From Sphingomonas spermidinifaciens (GTDB taxonomy: Bacteria; Pseudomonadota; Alphaproteobacteria; Sphingomonadales; Sphingomonadaceae), in the NCBI RefSeq assembly GCF_002351485.1, contig NZ_NWMW01000001.1:1-64000 (forward strand): a stretch of DNA of 64,000 nucleotides. The letters are read 5' to 3'. Shown in pieces: positions 8,860 through 17,027 of the stretch (its first letter is position 1; every line of letters starts with the position of its first letter). The translations under genes were made by a program, and so were the position numbers. A model generated the notes under the pieces. It ran no database searches and was not told where the DNA came from. It was given only the letters and a program-made list of their open reading frames with translations.

Positions 8860-10056
8860 ATGCCGATGCCCGCACTCATGCCCGTCTATCCGCGGTGCGA
8901 TGTGCGCCCGGTGCGAGGCGAGGGGTGCTACCTGATCGGCGAACGCGGCGAGCGCTATCTCGATTTCGCGAGCGGCATCGCGGTCAATGCACTGGGTCAC
9001 GGCCACCCGCACCTGACCAAGGCGATCCAGGAACAGACCGCGACGCTGATGCATGTCAGCAACCTCTACGGCAGCCCCCAGGGCGAGGCGCTGGCGCAGC
9101 GGATCGTCGACAACAGCTTCGCCGATACGGTGTTCTTCACCAATTCGGGCGCCGAGGCGGTCGAGTGCGCGATCAAGACCGCGCGCCGCTATCATCACGT
9201 CAACGGCAACCCCGAGCGGCACACGCTCATCACCTTCGACACTGCGTTCCACGGCCGCACGCTCGGCGCGATCTCGGCCACCAACCAGGCCAAGATGCGC
9301 GACGGGTTCGAGCCGCTGCTGCCGGGCTTCGCCTATGCGACGTTCAACGATCTCGAAGGCGCGCTGGCGCTGATCGACGACCACACCGCGGGCTTCCTCG
9401 TCGAGCCGGTTCAGGGCGAGGGTGGCATCCGCCCCGCTTCCCCCGAGTTCCTCCATGGCCTGCGTAAGGCGTGCGACGAGCGCGGCCTGCTGCTCGTCCT
9501 CGACGAGGTGCAGTGCGGCTACGGCCGGACGGGCAAGTTCTGGGCGCATGAGCATTACGGCGTCGTCCCTGACATCGTCGCCGCGGCCAAGGGAATCGGC
9601 GGCGGCTTTCCGCTGGGCGCGTGCCTCGCGACCGAGGAAGCGGCCAAGGGCATGGTGTTCGGCACCCATGGCTCGACCTATGGCGGCAATCCGCTCGGCA
9701 TGGCGGCGGGGCAGGCGATCCTCGACGTGATCCTCGAGGACGGGTTTTTCGAAGGCGTGAAGGCGAAGGGTGACCGACTGCGCCAGGGGCTCGAGCAGAT
9801 GATCCCCAATCATGACCATTTGTTCGACAGCGTCCGCGGCATGGGCCTGATGCTGGGCCTCAAGATCAAGGAGCCGGCTGTCTGCCGCGACTTCGTCGCG
9901 CATTGCCGCGACCATCATGGCCTGTTGCTGGTGGCCGCGGGCGAGAATGTCGTGCGCATCCTTCCGCCGCTGGTGATCGAGGAAAGCCACATCGCCGAGG
10001 CGATCGAGAAGCTGTCCGATGCGGCACGCGCGTTCGTGCCGGTGAGCGAGGACTGA
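8860..10056 (+). CDS. argD: acetylornithine/succinyldiaminopimelate aminotransferase
   Basis: PLP-dependent class III aminotransferase converting N-acetylglutamate semialdehyde to N-acetylornithine; many homologues also serve in lysine synthesis. 398 residues. Seen: FFTNSGAEAVECAIKTAR, EPVQGEGGI, the aspartate in VLDEVQCGYGRTG, the PLP lysine K244 in AAKGIGGGFPLGA, and THGSTYGGNPL. The start is supported by AGGAG eight bases upstream. It is followed by argF across a repeat, and argJ of the same pathway is at 56253-57476. Confidence 0.97.
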   Translation: MPMPALMPVYPRCDVRPVRGEGCYLIGERGERYLDFASGIAVNALGHGHPHLTKAIQEQTATLMHVSNLYGSPQGEALAQRIVDNSFADTVFFTNSGAEAVECAIKTARRYHHVNGNPERHTLITFDTAFHGRTLGAISATNQAKMRDGFEPLLPGFAYATFNDLEGALALIDDHTAGFLVEPVQGEGGIRPASPEFLHGLRKACDERGLLLVLDEVQCGYGRTGKFWAHEHYGVVPDIVAAAKGIGGGFPLGACLATEEAAKGMVFGTHGSTYGGNPLGMAAGQAILDVILEDGFFEGVKAKGDRLRQGLEQMIPNHDHLFDSVRGMGLMLGLKIKEPAVCRDFVAHCRDHHGLLLVAAGENVVRILPPLVIEESHIAEAIEKLSDAARAFVPVSED

Positions 10057-10062
10057 TCTGAG

Positions 10063-10183
10063 CCTCCCCGGCAAGGGGAGGGGAATCGGCCGCAGGCTGG
10101 TGGAGGGGGAGAGCGGCAAGCGGTGAGGCGGGGCGGCGCCCCTCCACCGCCCTCCGCGGTGCTCCTCCCCCCGAGCGGGGAGG
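10063..10183. repeat. composite palindromic repeat between argD and argF
   Basis: Contains hairpin CCTCCCC-ggcaa-GGGGAGG (10063-10081), a middle inverted pair GGTGGAGGGG / CCCCTCCACC, and a second hairpin CTCCCC / GGGGAG at its right end. The right arm GGGGAGG sits six bases before the argF ATG at 10190 and so doubles as its Shine-Dalgarno. Confidence 0.8.
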
Positions 10184-10189
10184 ATGAGA

Positions 10190-11107
10190 ATGCGCCATTT
10201 CCTGAACCTGTCCGATGCCGGCCCCGACGGCTGCGCTGCGATCCTCGCCGACGCGCTCGACCGCAAGCGGGCGCGCACCGGCTGGACGAAGGGCCGCGTC
10301 GATGCCGACGCGCCGCTCGCCGGTCATGTCCTGGCGATGATCTTCGAGAAGAACTCGACCCGCACGCGTGTCAGCTTCGACATGGCGATGCGGCAGCTGG
10401 GCGGGCAGGCGCTGGTGATGGACGCCGGCTCGATGCAGCTCGGCCGCGGCGAGACGGTGGCCGACACCGCGCGCGTCCTGTCGCGCTATGTCGACGGCAT
10501 CATGATCCGTACCGACGACCATGCCAAGGTAGAGGAAATGGCGCGCCATGCGACCGTGCCTGTCATCAACGGCCTCACCGACTTCTCGCACCCCTGCCAG
10601 ATCATGGCGGACCTGCTGACGATCCTCGACACCGGCCGCTCGCTGCCGGGGCTGAAGGTCGCGTGGCTGGGCGACGGCAACAACGTCCTCGCCTCGATCG
10701 TCGAGGCGGCGGGGATCTTCGGCTTCGACGTCGTGTCTGCGTGCCCTCAGGGGTTCCAGCCGGATGAGACGGTGCTGTCGCTCGGCAAGGGGCGCGCCAC
10801 CTGCGTCGCCCAACCGGACGAGGCGGTCGAGGGCGCCGACGTGGTCGTTACCGACACCTGGATCTCGATGGGCCAGGCGCATGCCGAGGCGAAGCTCGCG
10901 GCGATGATGCCGTATCAGGTCGATGCCGCGCTGATGGCGAAGGCCAAGCCGGGCGCCGCGTTCCTCCACTGCCTGCCCGCGCATCGCGGCGAGGAAGTGA
11001 CGGCCGAGGTCATCGACGGGCCGCAGTCGCTGATCTGGGACGAGGCAGAGAACCGGCTGCACGCGCAGAAATCGATCCTGCGCTGGTGCTTCGGCCAGAT
11101 CGGGTAA
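10190..11107 (+). CDS. argF: ornithine carbamoyltransferase
   Basis: Forms citrulline from ornithine and carbamoyl phosphate in arginine synthesis. 305 residues from the ATG at 10190. An ATG at 10184 is in frame, but its spacing to GGGGAGG is zero, while 10190 has six bases. Carbamoyl-phosphate site [10 protein letters not shown], then HPCQIMADL, ornithine-site region [20 protein letters not shown], and the catalytic [11 protein letters not shown] are all present. It follows argD as in many alphaproteobacteria, with hslO next. Confidence 0.97.
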   Translation: MRHFLNLSDAGPDGCAAILADALDRKRARTGWTKGRVDADAPLAGHVLAMIFEKNSTRTRVSFDMAMRQLGGQALVMDAGSMQLGRGETVADTARVLSRYVDGIMIRTDDHAKVEEMARHATVPVINGLTDFSHPCQIMADLLTILDTGRSLPGLKVAWLGDGNNVLASIVEAAGIFGFDVVSACPQGFQPDETVLSLGKGRATCVAQPDEAVEGADVVVTDTWISMGQAHAEAKLAAMMPYQVDAALMAKAKPGAAFLHCLPAHRGEEVTAEVIDGPQSLIWDEAENRLHAQKSILRWCFGQIG

Positions 11108-11264
11108 GGAAGACAGCGGGACCCTGGATCAGGTCCAAGGTGGCGCAGTTGGAATTGCGTGCGTTTTAACCATACCCGTCACGACTGCCTTGAGCCAGAT
11201 CCGGTTTCTTCTGCCCGTTGCGAACGCTCGCGGCGCGCCTATCTACAACTCTCGCCATCAAAAC

Positions 11265-11356
11265 CCGTTCGCCCTGAGCTTGTCGAAGGGCTGTCCTTTC
11301 TTCTCGGGCTGAGAAGCAAGGCAGGACGGGGCTTCGACAAAGCTCAGCCCGAACGG
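11265..11356. repeat. inverted repeat of the GAGCTTGTCGAAG family
   Basis: Left arm runs CCGTTCGCCCTGAGCTTGTC and on to GAAGGGC; the right arm (11322-11356) is its imperfect reverse complement, ending GCTCAGCCCGAACGG. It ends eight bases before the hslO ATG. Related copies lie at 14904-14970 and 30485-30550. The 257-bp argF-hslO gap otherwise shows no gene. Confidence 0.8.
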
Positions 11357-11364
11357 TATCCGAC

Positions 11365-12285
11365 ATGTCCCACCTGCCGCTGCCCCCCACCGACATCGAT
11401 CGCGCGATCGGCTTCACGCTGCCCGACCGGCATGCGCGCGGGCGCGTCGCGCGGCTGGGGCCGGTGCTCGACGAGATCCTGTCGGCGCACGCCTATCCAC
11501 CGGTGATCGAGCGGCTGCTGGCGGAGGCGCTGACGCTCGCTGCGCTGCTCGGCTCGACGCTGAAGGACGTCGACGGCCAGCTCACGCTCCAGGCGCAGAC
11601 GCAGCGCGGCATCGTCAGCCTGATGGTCTGTGACTATCAGGGCGGGCGGCTGCGCGGCTATGTCCAGTTCGATGCGGAGCGGCTGTCGCGGCTCGGCAAG
11701 AAGCCGTCGATCCACGCGCTGTTCAACAAGGGCTATCTGGCCGTCACCTTCGACCAGGCATCCACCAACGAGCGTTACCAGGGCATCGTCCCGCTCGACG
11801 GCGACACGCTATCGGAGGCGGCGCAGGCCTATTTCATGCAGTCGGAGCAGATCCCCAGCCTCGTCACCCTCGGCTCGCGCCGGGGCGAGGACGGTCGGAT
11901 CGTCGCCGGCGGCCTGTTCCTCCAGCATCTGCCCGAGGGCGAGGTCGGACGCGAGCGGCTGCATGCGCGTGAGGATCATCCCGAATGGAAGCATGTAGAG
12001 GCGCTGGCCGCGACGATGGGGCAGGACGAGCTCGCCGACCCGTCGCTTCCGCTCGAGAACCTCGTCTGGCGGCTGTTCAACGAGGAGCGCGAGGTGCGGA
12101 CGCTAGTCGGCGTCGACCTGAAGCGCGGCTGCCGCTGCGATCCGGACTATATCCGCTCGGTCATCGCCAAGTTCCCCGAGGCGGACCGTGCGGAGATGGC
12201 CGACGAGAACGGTGTCATCTCGGTCGATTGTGCCTTTTGCGCCACGAAGTTTCCGGTCCCGCTGGCCGAGATCGTCGACAGCTGA
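11365..12285 (+). CDS. hslO: redox-regulated chaperone Hsp33
   Basis: Cytoplasmic holdase activated by oxidation and unfolding. 306 residues with the N-terminal Hsp33 fold (VSLMVCDYQGGRLRGYVQFD) and the C-terminal zinc redox switch: C256 and C258 in GCRCDPDYI, and C289 and C292 in CAFC, the family CxC...CxxC spacing. Upstream argD-argF linkage is conserved in alphaproteobacteria. The start lacks a clear Shine-Dalgarno because a repeat abuts it. Confidence 0.97.
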   Translation: MSHLPLPPTDIDRAIGFTLPDRHARGRVARLGPVLDEILSAHAYPPVIERLLAEALTLAALLGSTLKDVDGQLTLQAQTQRGIVSLMVCDYQGGRLRGYVQFDAERLSRLGKKPSIHALFNKGYLAVTFDQASTNERYQGIVPLDGDTLSEAAQAYFMQSEQIPSLVTLGSRRGEDGRIVAGGLFLQHLPEGEVGRERLHAREDHPEWKHVEALAATMGQDELADPSLPLENLVWRLFNEEREVRTLVGVDLKRGCRCDPDYIRSVIAKFPEADRAEMADENGVISVDCAFCATKFPVPLAEIVDS

Positions 12286-12392
12286 ACCGATCCTTGCAAG
12301 CGCGAGGCGGACTTCCCATCTGATTTACTGTACGGCGGCGTCGGGTAAAGATCGGCGCCGCCGCTTCGCATCGGGATCGGGGAGTTTCGGGG

Positions 12393-12800
12393 ATGGCGAT
12401 GGTCAGGGGGTATGGCGTGTTGGCCGGCGCGTTGCTGGCGATGGGCGCCGGCCTTGCCGCCGCCGCGCCGGCACAGGCACCTGCACTCAAGGTGCTGGCT
12501 CAGATCGAGCCCGGACGCTGGCAGCTGCGCGAAATCGACAGCAAGACCGAGCGGGCGGTCTGCGTCAGCGACCCGCGCATCCTGATCCAGCTGCACCATG
12601 GCGCTGCCCAGTGCTCGCGCTTCATCGTCGACAATCAGGCGACCACGGGCACCGTCCACTACACCTGCTCAGGGGCGGGACATGGGCGCACGACGATTGC
12701 GGTCGAGACGCCGCGGCTGGTGCAGATCCGGACCCAGGGCCTCGCCAATGGCCTTCCCTTTCAGAGCGAGATCGAGGCGCGTCGGCTCGGCAGCTGCTGA
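12393..12800 (+). CDS. exported protein of unknown function (DUF3617-like)
   Basis: 135 residues with a clear Sec signal peptide (residues 1-27, hydrophobic LAGALLAMGAGLAAAAPAQA). The mature part begins LKVLAQIEPGRWQLREID and has cysteines in RAVCVSD, AAQCSRF, HYTCSG and the final C, suggesting periplasmic disulfides. The GRWQLRE opening and cysteine pattern resemble short DUF3617-type sphingomonad proteins, but I cannot name a function. GGGGA lies nine bases before the ATG. Confidence 0.75.
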   Translation: MAMVRGYGVLAGALLAMGAGLAAAAPAQAPALKVLAQIEPGRWQLREIDSKTERAVCVSDPRILIQLHHGAAQCSRFIVDNQATTGTVHYTCSGAGHGRTTIAVETPRLVQIRTQGLANGLPFQSEIEARRLGSC

Positions 12801-12913
12801 ACGCGCGGCGTATCAGCCTGGGATTGCGCCCGAACGAGGCGATTGCGCGCGGTGTCGGTGGTCCGGTAAGCCCGCCGACGCTAAGCCCGGCGTAGGCCGA
12901 AGGGGATCCGACC

Positions 12914-13543
12914 TTGCGCAAACCCATGACCGTCGCCGCCCTGACCGAACTGGGCCGCGTGCAGCTTTCGCCCAATTTCTTCATGCGCGACTTCCTCTAT
13001 TCGGAAGTGGCAGCGATCTATGGCCTCTCCAACATTCCCGACAATCCCGACCTGGCGATCGAGGCGGGCAAGCGGTTGTGCACCGAATTGCTCGAGCCGC
13101 TGCAGGATGCTTTCGGACGGATCGCGATCCGCTCGGCCTATCGCTCGGCGGAGGTCAACCGGATGGGCAATGCCAAGGGGCATAACTGCGCGCCCAACGA
13201 CCGCAACCACGCCGCGCATATCTGGGACGTGCGGGACGCGAAGGGCCATATGGGCGCGACCGCGTGCATCGTGGTGCCGAGCTTCGCCAACCGCTTCTAC
13301 CAGCCGGGCGACTGGAAGCGGCTGGCCTGGTGGGTGCACGACCATCTGCCCTATGCGACCATGGAGTTTTTCCCCGTGCGCTGGGCCTTTAATCTCGGCT
13401 GGCACGAGGCGCCGGCGCGGATGATCTACAGCCATGTTCCCGACGCGCGCGGCTATCTGACCAAGCCCGGCATGGCGAACCATGAGGGAAGCCACGAGGC
13501 CGAGTGGACGGGCATTTTGCCCCGACCTTCAAGGCCGGGGTGA
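12914..13543 (+). CDS. peptidase M15-like domain protein
   Basis: 209-residue protein whose N-terminal half has the M15A pattern: LSPNFFMRDFLYSEVAAIYG, then LCTELLEPLQDAFGRIAIRSAYRSAEVN. M15A enzymes cleave D-Ala-containing peptidoglycan peptides or are phage endolysins. The expected zinc motif is only loosely present (NHAAHIWD, six rather than seven residues from H to D), so activity is uncertain. Start TTG at 12914 is chosen because AGGGG is eight bases upstream; ATG 12926 would be 20 away. There is no signal peptide, and the 3' end overlaps convergent mtnP by 15 bases. Confidence 0.65.
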   Translation: MRKPMTVAALTELGRVQLSPNFFMRDFLYSEVAAIYGLSNIPDNPDLAIEAGKRLCTELLEPLQDAFGRIAIRSAYRSAEVNRMGNAKGHNCAPNDRNHAAHIWDVRDAKGHMGATACIVVPSFANRFYQPGDWKRLAWWVHDHLPYATMEFFPVRWAFNLGWHEAPARMIYSHVPDARGYLTKPGMANHEGSHEAEWTGILPRPSRPG

Positions 13544-14413
13544 CTTGAGGTGGAGAACGCGGCCCGCCACCGCATCCAGCTTTGCCAGCAATTCGGGATC
13601 GCGCGCGCCGGGCGCCGTAATCAGCGCGGCATCCAGGCACGTGTCGATGGGCGAGGCCGGTCGCTCGGTAGGCAGCGCGCGAAGCAGCGCGACGACCATG
13701 GCCCGCGCCTTTGCGGCATTGGCCGACAGCTGGCGGATCACCGCGGCGACATCGACCGCTTCCTCGCCCTCGCGCCAGCAGTCGTAATCGGTGACCATGC
13801 CGACGAGCGCGTAGGGTAGCTCTGCCTCACGCGCGAGGCGGGCTTCGGGCATCGCGGTCATGCCGATGACGTCGCAGCCCCATTGGCGATAGAGAAGACT
13901 CTCGGCCCGCGTCGAGAATTGCGGCCCCTCCATTGCGAGATAGGTACCGCCGCGATGCACCGCCGCGCCGGCGGCTTCGGCCGCGTCGGCGGCGAGTGCG
14001 GAAAGGCGCGGACACACCGGGTCGGCCATCGACACATGCGCGACCATGCCCGTACCGAAGAAGCTCGACGGCCGCCCCTTGGTGCGGTCGATGAACTGGT
14101 CGACGATGGTGAAGGTCCCCGGCGCGCGCTCCTCGGCCAGACTGCCGACCGAGGACACGGCAAGCACGTCGGTGACGCCGAGCCGCTTCAACGCATCGAT
14201 ATTGGCGCGCGCGTTGAGGTCCGAAGGCTCGATCCGGTGCCCGCGCCCATGCCGCGGCAGGAAGGCGACGCCGACATGGCCCACACGCCCGGTATAGATG
14301 GCATCGGAGGGCTTGCCCCACGGCGTCTCGACCTCGACCCAGCGGCCGTCCTCGATACCCTCGACATCGTAAAGGCCCGACCCGCCGATGATCCCGATCG
14401 TCCAGCCGCTCAT
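13529..14413 (-). CDS. mtnP: S-methyl-5'-thioadenosine phosphorylase
   Basis: Phosphorolytic cleavage of methylthioadenosine to adenine and methylthioribose-1-phosphate (methionine salvage/polyamine by-product clearance). 294 residues from the ATG at 14413, which has GGGGA upstream. Seen: phosphate loop IGIIGGSGLYDV, FLPRHGRGHRIEPSDLNARANI, YLAMEGPQFSTRAES, and the MTP-type MTAMPEARLAREAELPYALV with VTDYDCW. Single gene, divergent from the DUF2147 gene. Confidence 0.95.
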   Translation of the reverse strand: MSGWTIGIIGGSGLYDVEGIEDGRWVEVETPWGKPSDAIYTGRVGHVGVAFLPRHGRGHRIEPSDLNARANIDALKRLGVTDVLAVSSVGSLAEERAPGTFTIVDQFIDRTKGRPSSFFGTGMVAHVSMADPVCPRLSALAADAAEAAGAAVHRGGTYLAMEGPQFSTRAESLLYRQWGCDVIGMTAMPEARLAREAELPYALVGMVTDYDCWREGEEAVDVAAVIRQLSANAAKARAMVVALLRALPTERPASPIDTCLDAALITAPGARDPELLAKLDAVAGRVLHLKSPRP

Positions 14414-14466
14414 GCCCCGATCCCCAGTCATTGCCGTGAAAGCATCCGCGCCCTAGTCAGGGCGGC

Positions 14467-14880
14467 ATGAAGCATAAAGCCCTGTTCGCCGCCGCCCTGA
14501 CGGGCTTGTCCGCAACCGCCGCCACGGCGGCCGAGCCGATCGCCGGCCGCTGGCTGACCGAAGGGGGCCAGGCGATCGTCGCGATCAAGCCATGCGGGCC
14601 GAACCTGTGCGGCTCGATCGAGCGCGTGGTCAAGCCGACGCCCGGCGGACCGACTACCGACGCCAAAAACCCCAACCCGGCGCTGCGCAGCCGGCCCTAT
14701 GTCGGGCTGACGATTCTCAGCGATTTCAAGAACAGCGGCGACGACTGGCGCGGGCAGATCTACGACCCCAAGTCGGGCAAGACCTATCGCTCGATCCTGA
14801 AGGCCGAGGGCGGCAAGCTCGACGTCAAGGGATGCGTGGCGGTGTTCTGCCGCAGCCAGACCTGGACAAGGGTGCGGTAG
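14467..14880 (+). CDS. DUF2147 domain exported protein
   Basis: 137-residue exported protein: signal peptide 1-22 ending ATAAEP, then IAGRWLTEGGQAIVAIKPCG, a SIERVVKP segment, NPALRSRPYVGLTILSDFK, and the DUF2147 signature WRGQIYDPKSGKTYRS followed by LDVKGCVAVFCRSQTWTR. DUF2147 proteins are small periplasmic beta-sandwich proteins of unknown role. Paired cysteines (43/48 and two near the C-terminus) suggest disulfides. Confidence 0.88.
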   Translation: MKHKALFAAALTGLSATAATAAEPIAGRWLTEGGQAIVAIKPCGPNLCGSIERVVKPTPGGPTTDAKNPNPALRSRPYVGLTILSDFKNSGDDWRGQIYDPKSGKTYRSILKAEGGKLDVKGCVAVFCRSQTWTRVR

Positions 14881-14903
14881 ACCTTCGCCTCATCCTCCGT
14901 CTG

Positions 14904-14970
14904 CGCTGAGCTTGTCGAAGCACTGCTTTTCCCTCCGGTGTTGAGGAGAAGGCCAGCCCTTCGACAAGCC
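14904..14970. repeat. inverted repeat of the GAGCTTGTCGAAG family
   Basis: GCTGAGCTTGTCGAAGCACTG on the left and CCCTTCGACAAGCC on the right, between the convergent DUF2147 gene and sufA. It matches the element before hslO and may act as a bidirectional 3' end. Confidence 0.75.
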
Positions 14971-14990
14971 CGAGAGCAAGCGGTGGGCGT

Positions 14991-15344
14991 TCAGACCGTA
15001 AAGCTCTCGCCGCAGCCGCAGGCGCCCTTGGCGTTCGGATTGGCGAACACGAACCCGGCGGTGAAGTCGTCCTCGACCCAGTCCATCGTCGAGCCGATGA
15101 GGTACAGCACCGACCCGCCATCGACGAAGAAGGTGCCGCCCGGCGTCTCGATCCGCTCGTCCATCGGGCTGGCGGCCGTTACGTAATCGACCGAATAGGC
15201 GAGGCCCGAACAGCCGCGGCGGGGGGTCGACAGCTTGACGCCGATCGCGCCCTCGGGCGCACGTGACATCAGGTCGGCGACACGCGCCTCGGCAGCGGGG
15301 GTCAGGTGGATCGCCTGCGGGCGGGCGCGGGTGGTCGTCGTCAT
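14991..15344 (-). CDS. sufA: Fe-S cluster assembly scaffold/carrier SufA (A-type, HesB/IscA family)
   Basis: A-type carrier delivering Fe-S clusters from the SufBCD scaffold to client proteins. 117 residues with the three conserved cysteines: one in RRGCSGLAY and two in the C-terminal ACGCGESF. GSVLYLIGSTMDWVEDDFTAGFVFANPNAKG is the family consensus region. Last gene of the suf operon, one base after the sufT stop. Confidence 0.95.
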   Translation of the reverse strand: MTTTTRARPQAIHLTPAAEARVADLMSRAPEGAIGVKLSTPRRGCSGLAYSVDYVTAASPMDERIETPGGTFFVDGGSVLYLIGSTMDWVEDDFTAGFVFANPNAKGACGCGESFTV

Positions 15345-15345
15345 C

Positions 15346-15816
15346 TCAGAGCATCCCGAGTTCGAGGCGCGCCTCGTCGGACATCTTCATCGGGTCCCAG
15401 GGCGGGTCCCAGACGAGGTTGACGTCGACCGCGCCGACGCCGGGCACGCTACCCACGCGCAGTTCGACCTCGGTCGGCATCGATTCGGCGACGGGGCAGT
15501 GCGGCGTCGTGAGAGTCATCGTGACCGCGGCATGGCCGTCGTCCGACACCTCGACACCGTAGATCAGGCCCAGGTCATAGATGTTGACCGGAATCTCGGG
15601 GTCGTAAATGTCCTTCAGCGCCTCGATGATCCCGTCATAGACCGCGCCGCCGGGCTGGCCGGCGGCGGTGCCCTCGGGCTTCTGCGCGAGGAAGCCGTCA
15701 AGATAGTCGCGCGTCCGTTCGGCGCGCGGCGCAGCCTCCTCGGCGTCGCTCACGCGCGCGCGGGGCGGGGGCGCCACGGCATCGACTTCTTCGACCTTGA
15801 TGTTGTCAGCCATCAT
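15346..15816 (-). CDS. sufT: SufT, MIP18/DUF59 family Fe-S maturation protein
   Basis: 156 residues: a disordered, charged N-terminus (1-55), then the DUF59 domain with IIEALKDIYDPEIPVNIYDLGLIYGV, TLTTPHCPVAESMP with its conserved cysteine, and VDVNLVWDPPWDPMKMSDEARLELGML. Bacterial SufT helps mature Fe-S enzymes under high demand. The 4-base overlap with sufS places it in the operon. Two ATGs in tandem (15816, 15813) are both usable. Confidence 0.93.
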   Translation of the reverse strand: MMADNIKVEEVDAVAPPPRARVSDAEEAAPRAERTRDYLDGFLAQKPEGTAAGQPGGAVYDGIIEALKDIYDPEIPVNIYDLGLIYGVEVSDDGHAAVTMTLTTPHCPVAESMPTEVELRVGSVPGVGAVDVNLVWDPPWDPMKMSDEARLELGML

Positions 15817-17027
15817 CCAAAAATCCGTGTAACCCGTTCAATTCCCTCGACCAGCGCGGCAACGTCGCGCGGGCCGTTATAGACGCCGAAGCTCGCGCGC
15901 GCGGTCGCTGGAACGCCGAGCGCTTCCATCAGCGGCTGCGCGCAATGGTGGCCCGCGCGGATCGCCACCCGTCCTTCGTCCAAGATGGTGCCGACATCGT
16001 GCGGATGCACCCCCTCGACCATGAAGCTGACGATCCCGGCCGAGTCCGCGGGCCCGAACAGCCGCACCGAGTTGAGCGAAGACAGTGCCTCGCGCGTTTG
16101 CGTTACCAGTGCGCTTTCGTGCGCGTGGATCGCGCCAAGCCCGATCGCCTCGACATAATCGATCGCGGCATGGAGGCCGAGTACACCGACGATATGCGGC
16201 GTCCCCGCCTCGAACCGCGCGGGCGGCGGGGCGTAGGTCGTGCCGGCGAACGACACCTTGTCGATCATCGCGCCGCCGCCCTGATACGGCGGCATGCCTG
16301 CGAGCAGCTCGCCGCGGCCCCACAGAACGCCGATCCCGGTCGGGCCGTAGAGCTTGTGCGCGGAAAACACGTAGAAGTCGCAATCGAGCGCCGCCACATC
16401 GACGGACAGCCGCGGCACCGCCTGGCATCCGTCGAGCAGCAGCTTCGCGCCGACGCCGTGCGCCAGATCAGCGGCGCGGCGCGCGTCGAGCACCGCGCCG
16501 GTCACATTCGACACATGGGCGAGCGCCACCAGCTTGTGCGCGGGCGTGAGCATCGCCGCCATGGCGTCGAGGTCGATCGCGTGATCGGGGGTGAGCGGAA
16601 CCACATCGATCGCGGCGCCGACGCGCTCGGCAATGAGCTGCCATGGTACGATGTTCGAATGATGCTCGAGCTGAGACAGGAGGATGCGGTCGCCGGCCTT
16701 GAGCTGCGTGCCGGCCCAGCTTTGCGCGACGAGGTTGATCCCCTCGGTCGCGCCGCGCACGAACACGCATTCGTCGGGGCTCGCCGCGCCGATGAACCCC
16801 GCTACCCGTCGCCGCGCCGCCTCATAGGCGAGCGTCATGTCGGCCGATCGCTGATACACGCCACGATGCACCGTGGCATAGGTCGTGTCGTAGGCGCGCG
16901 TGATCGCATCGATGACGGCCCGCGGCTTCTGCGCCGTCGCGGCGGTGTCGAGATAGGCCCAGCCCGGCGGGATCGCCGGGAAGTCGGCAAGCCGGTCGAG
17001 CGGGCGGGCATCGGCTAGGGTGGTCAT
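15813..17027 (-). CDS. sufS: cysteine desulfurase SufS (group II)
   Basis: PLP enzyme taking sulfur from cysteine as a persulfide for Fe-S assembly. 404 residues from the ATG at 17027, chosen because it forms an ATGA overlap with the sufD stop (an upstream in-frame start at 17045 lies inside sufD). PLP lysine K225 in SAHKLYGPTGIG; catalytic cysteine C362 in AGHHCAQPLM. The group II enzyme normally needs SufE or SufU as acceptor, but neither is in this operon. Confidence 0.97.
   Translation of the reverse strand: MTTLADARPLDRLADFPAIPPGWAYLDTAATAQKPRAVIDAITRAYDTTYATVHRGVYQRSADMTLAYEAARRRVAGFIGAASPDECVFVRGATEGINLVAQSWAGTQLKAGDRILLSQLEHHSNIVPWQLIAERVGAAIDVVPLTPDHAIDLDAMAAMLTPAHKLVALAHVSNVTGAVLDARRAADLAHGVGAKLLLDGCQAVPRLSVDVAALDCDFYVFSAHKLYGPTGIGVLWGRGELLAGMPPYQGGGAMIDKVSFAGTTYAPPPARFEAGTPHIVGVLGLHAAIDYVEAIGLGAIHAHESALVTQTREALSSLNSVRLFGPADSAGIVSFMVEGVHPHDVGTILDEGRVAIRAGHHCAQPLMEALGVPATARASFGVYNGPRDVAALVEGIERVTRIFG

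Noticed and set aside
8620..10278. 552-codon open frame antisense to argD
   Set aside because: Shadow of a conserved gene; composition is typical of the reverse strand of GC-rich coding sequence and no motif is seen.
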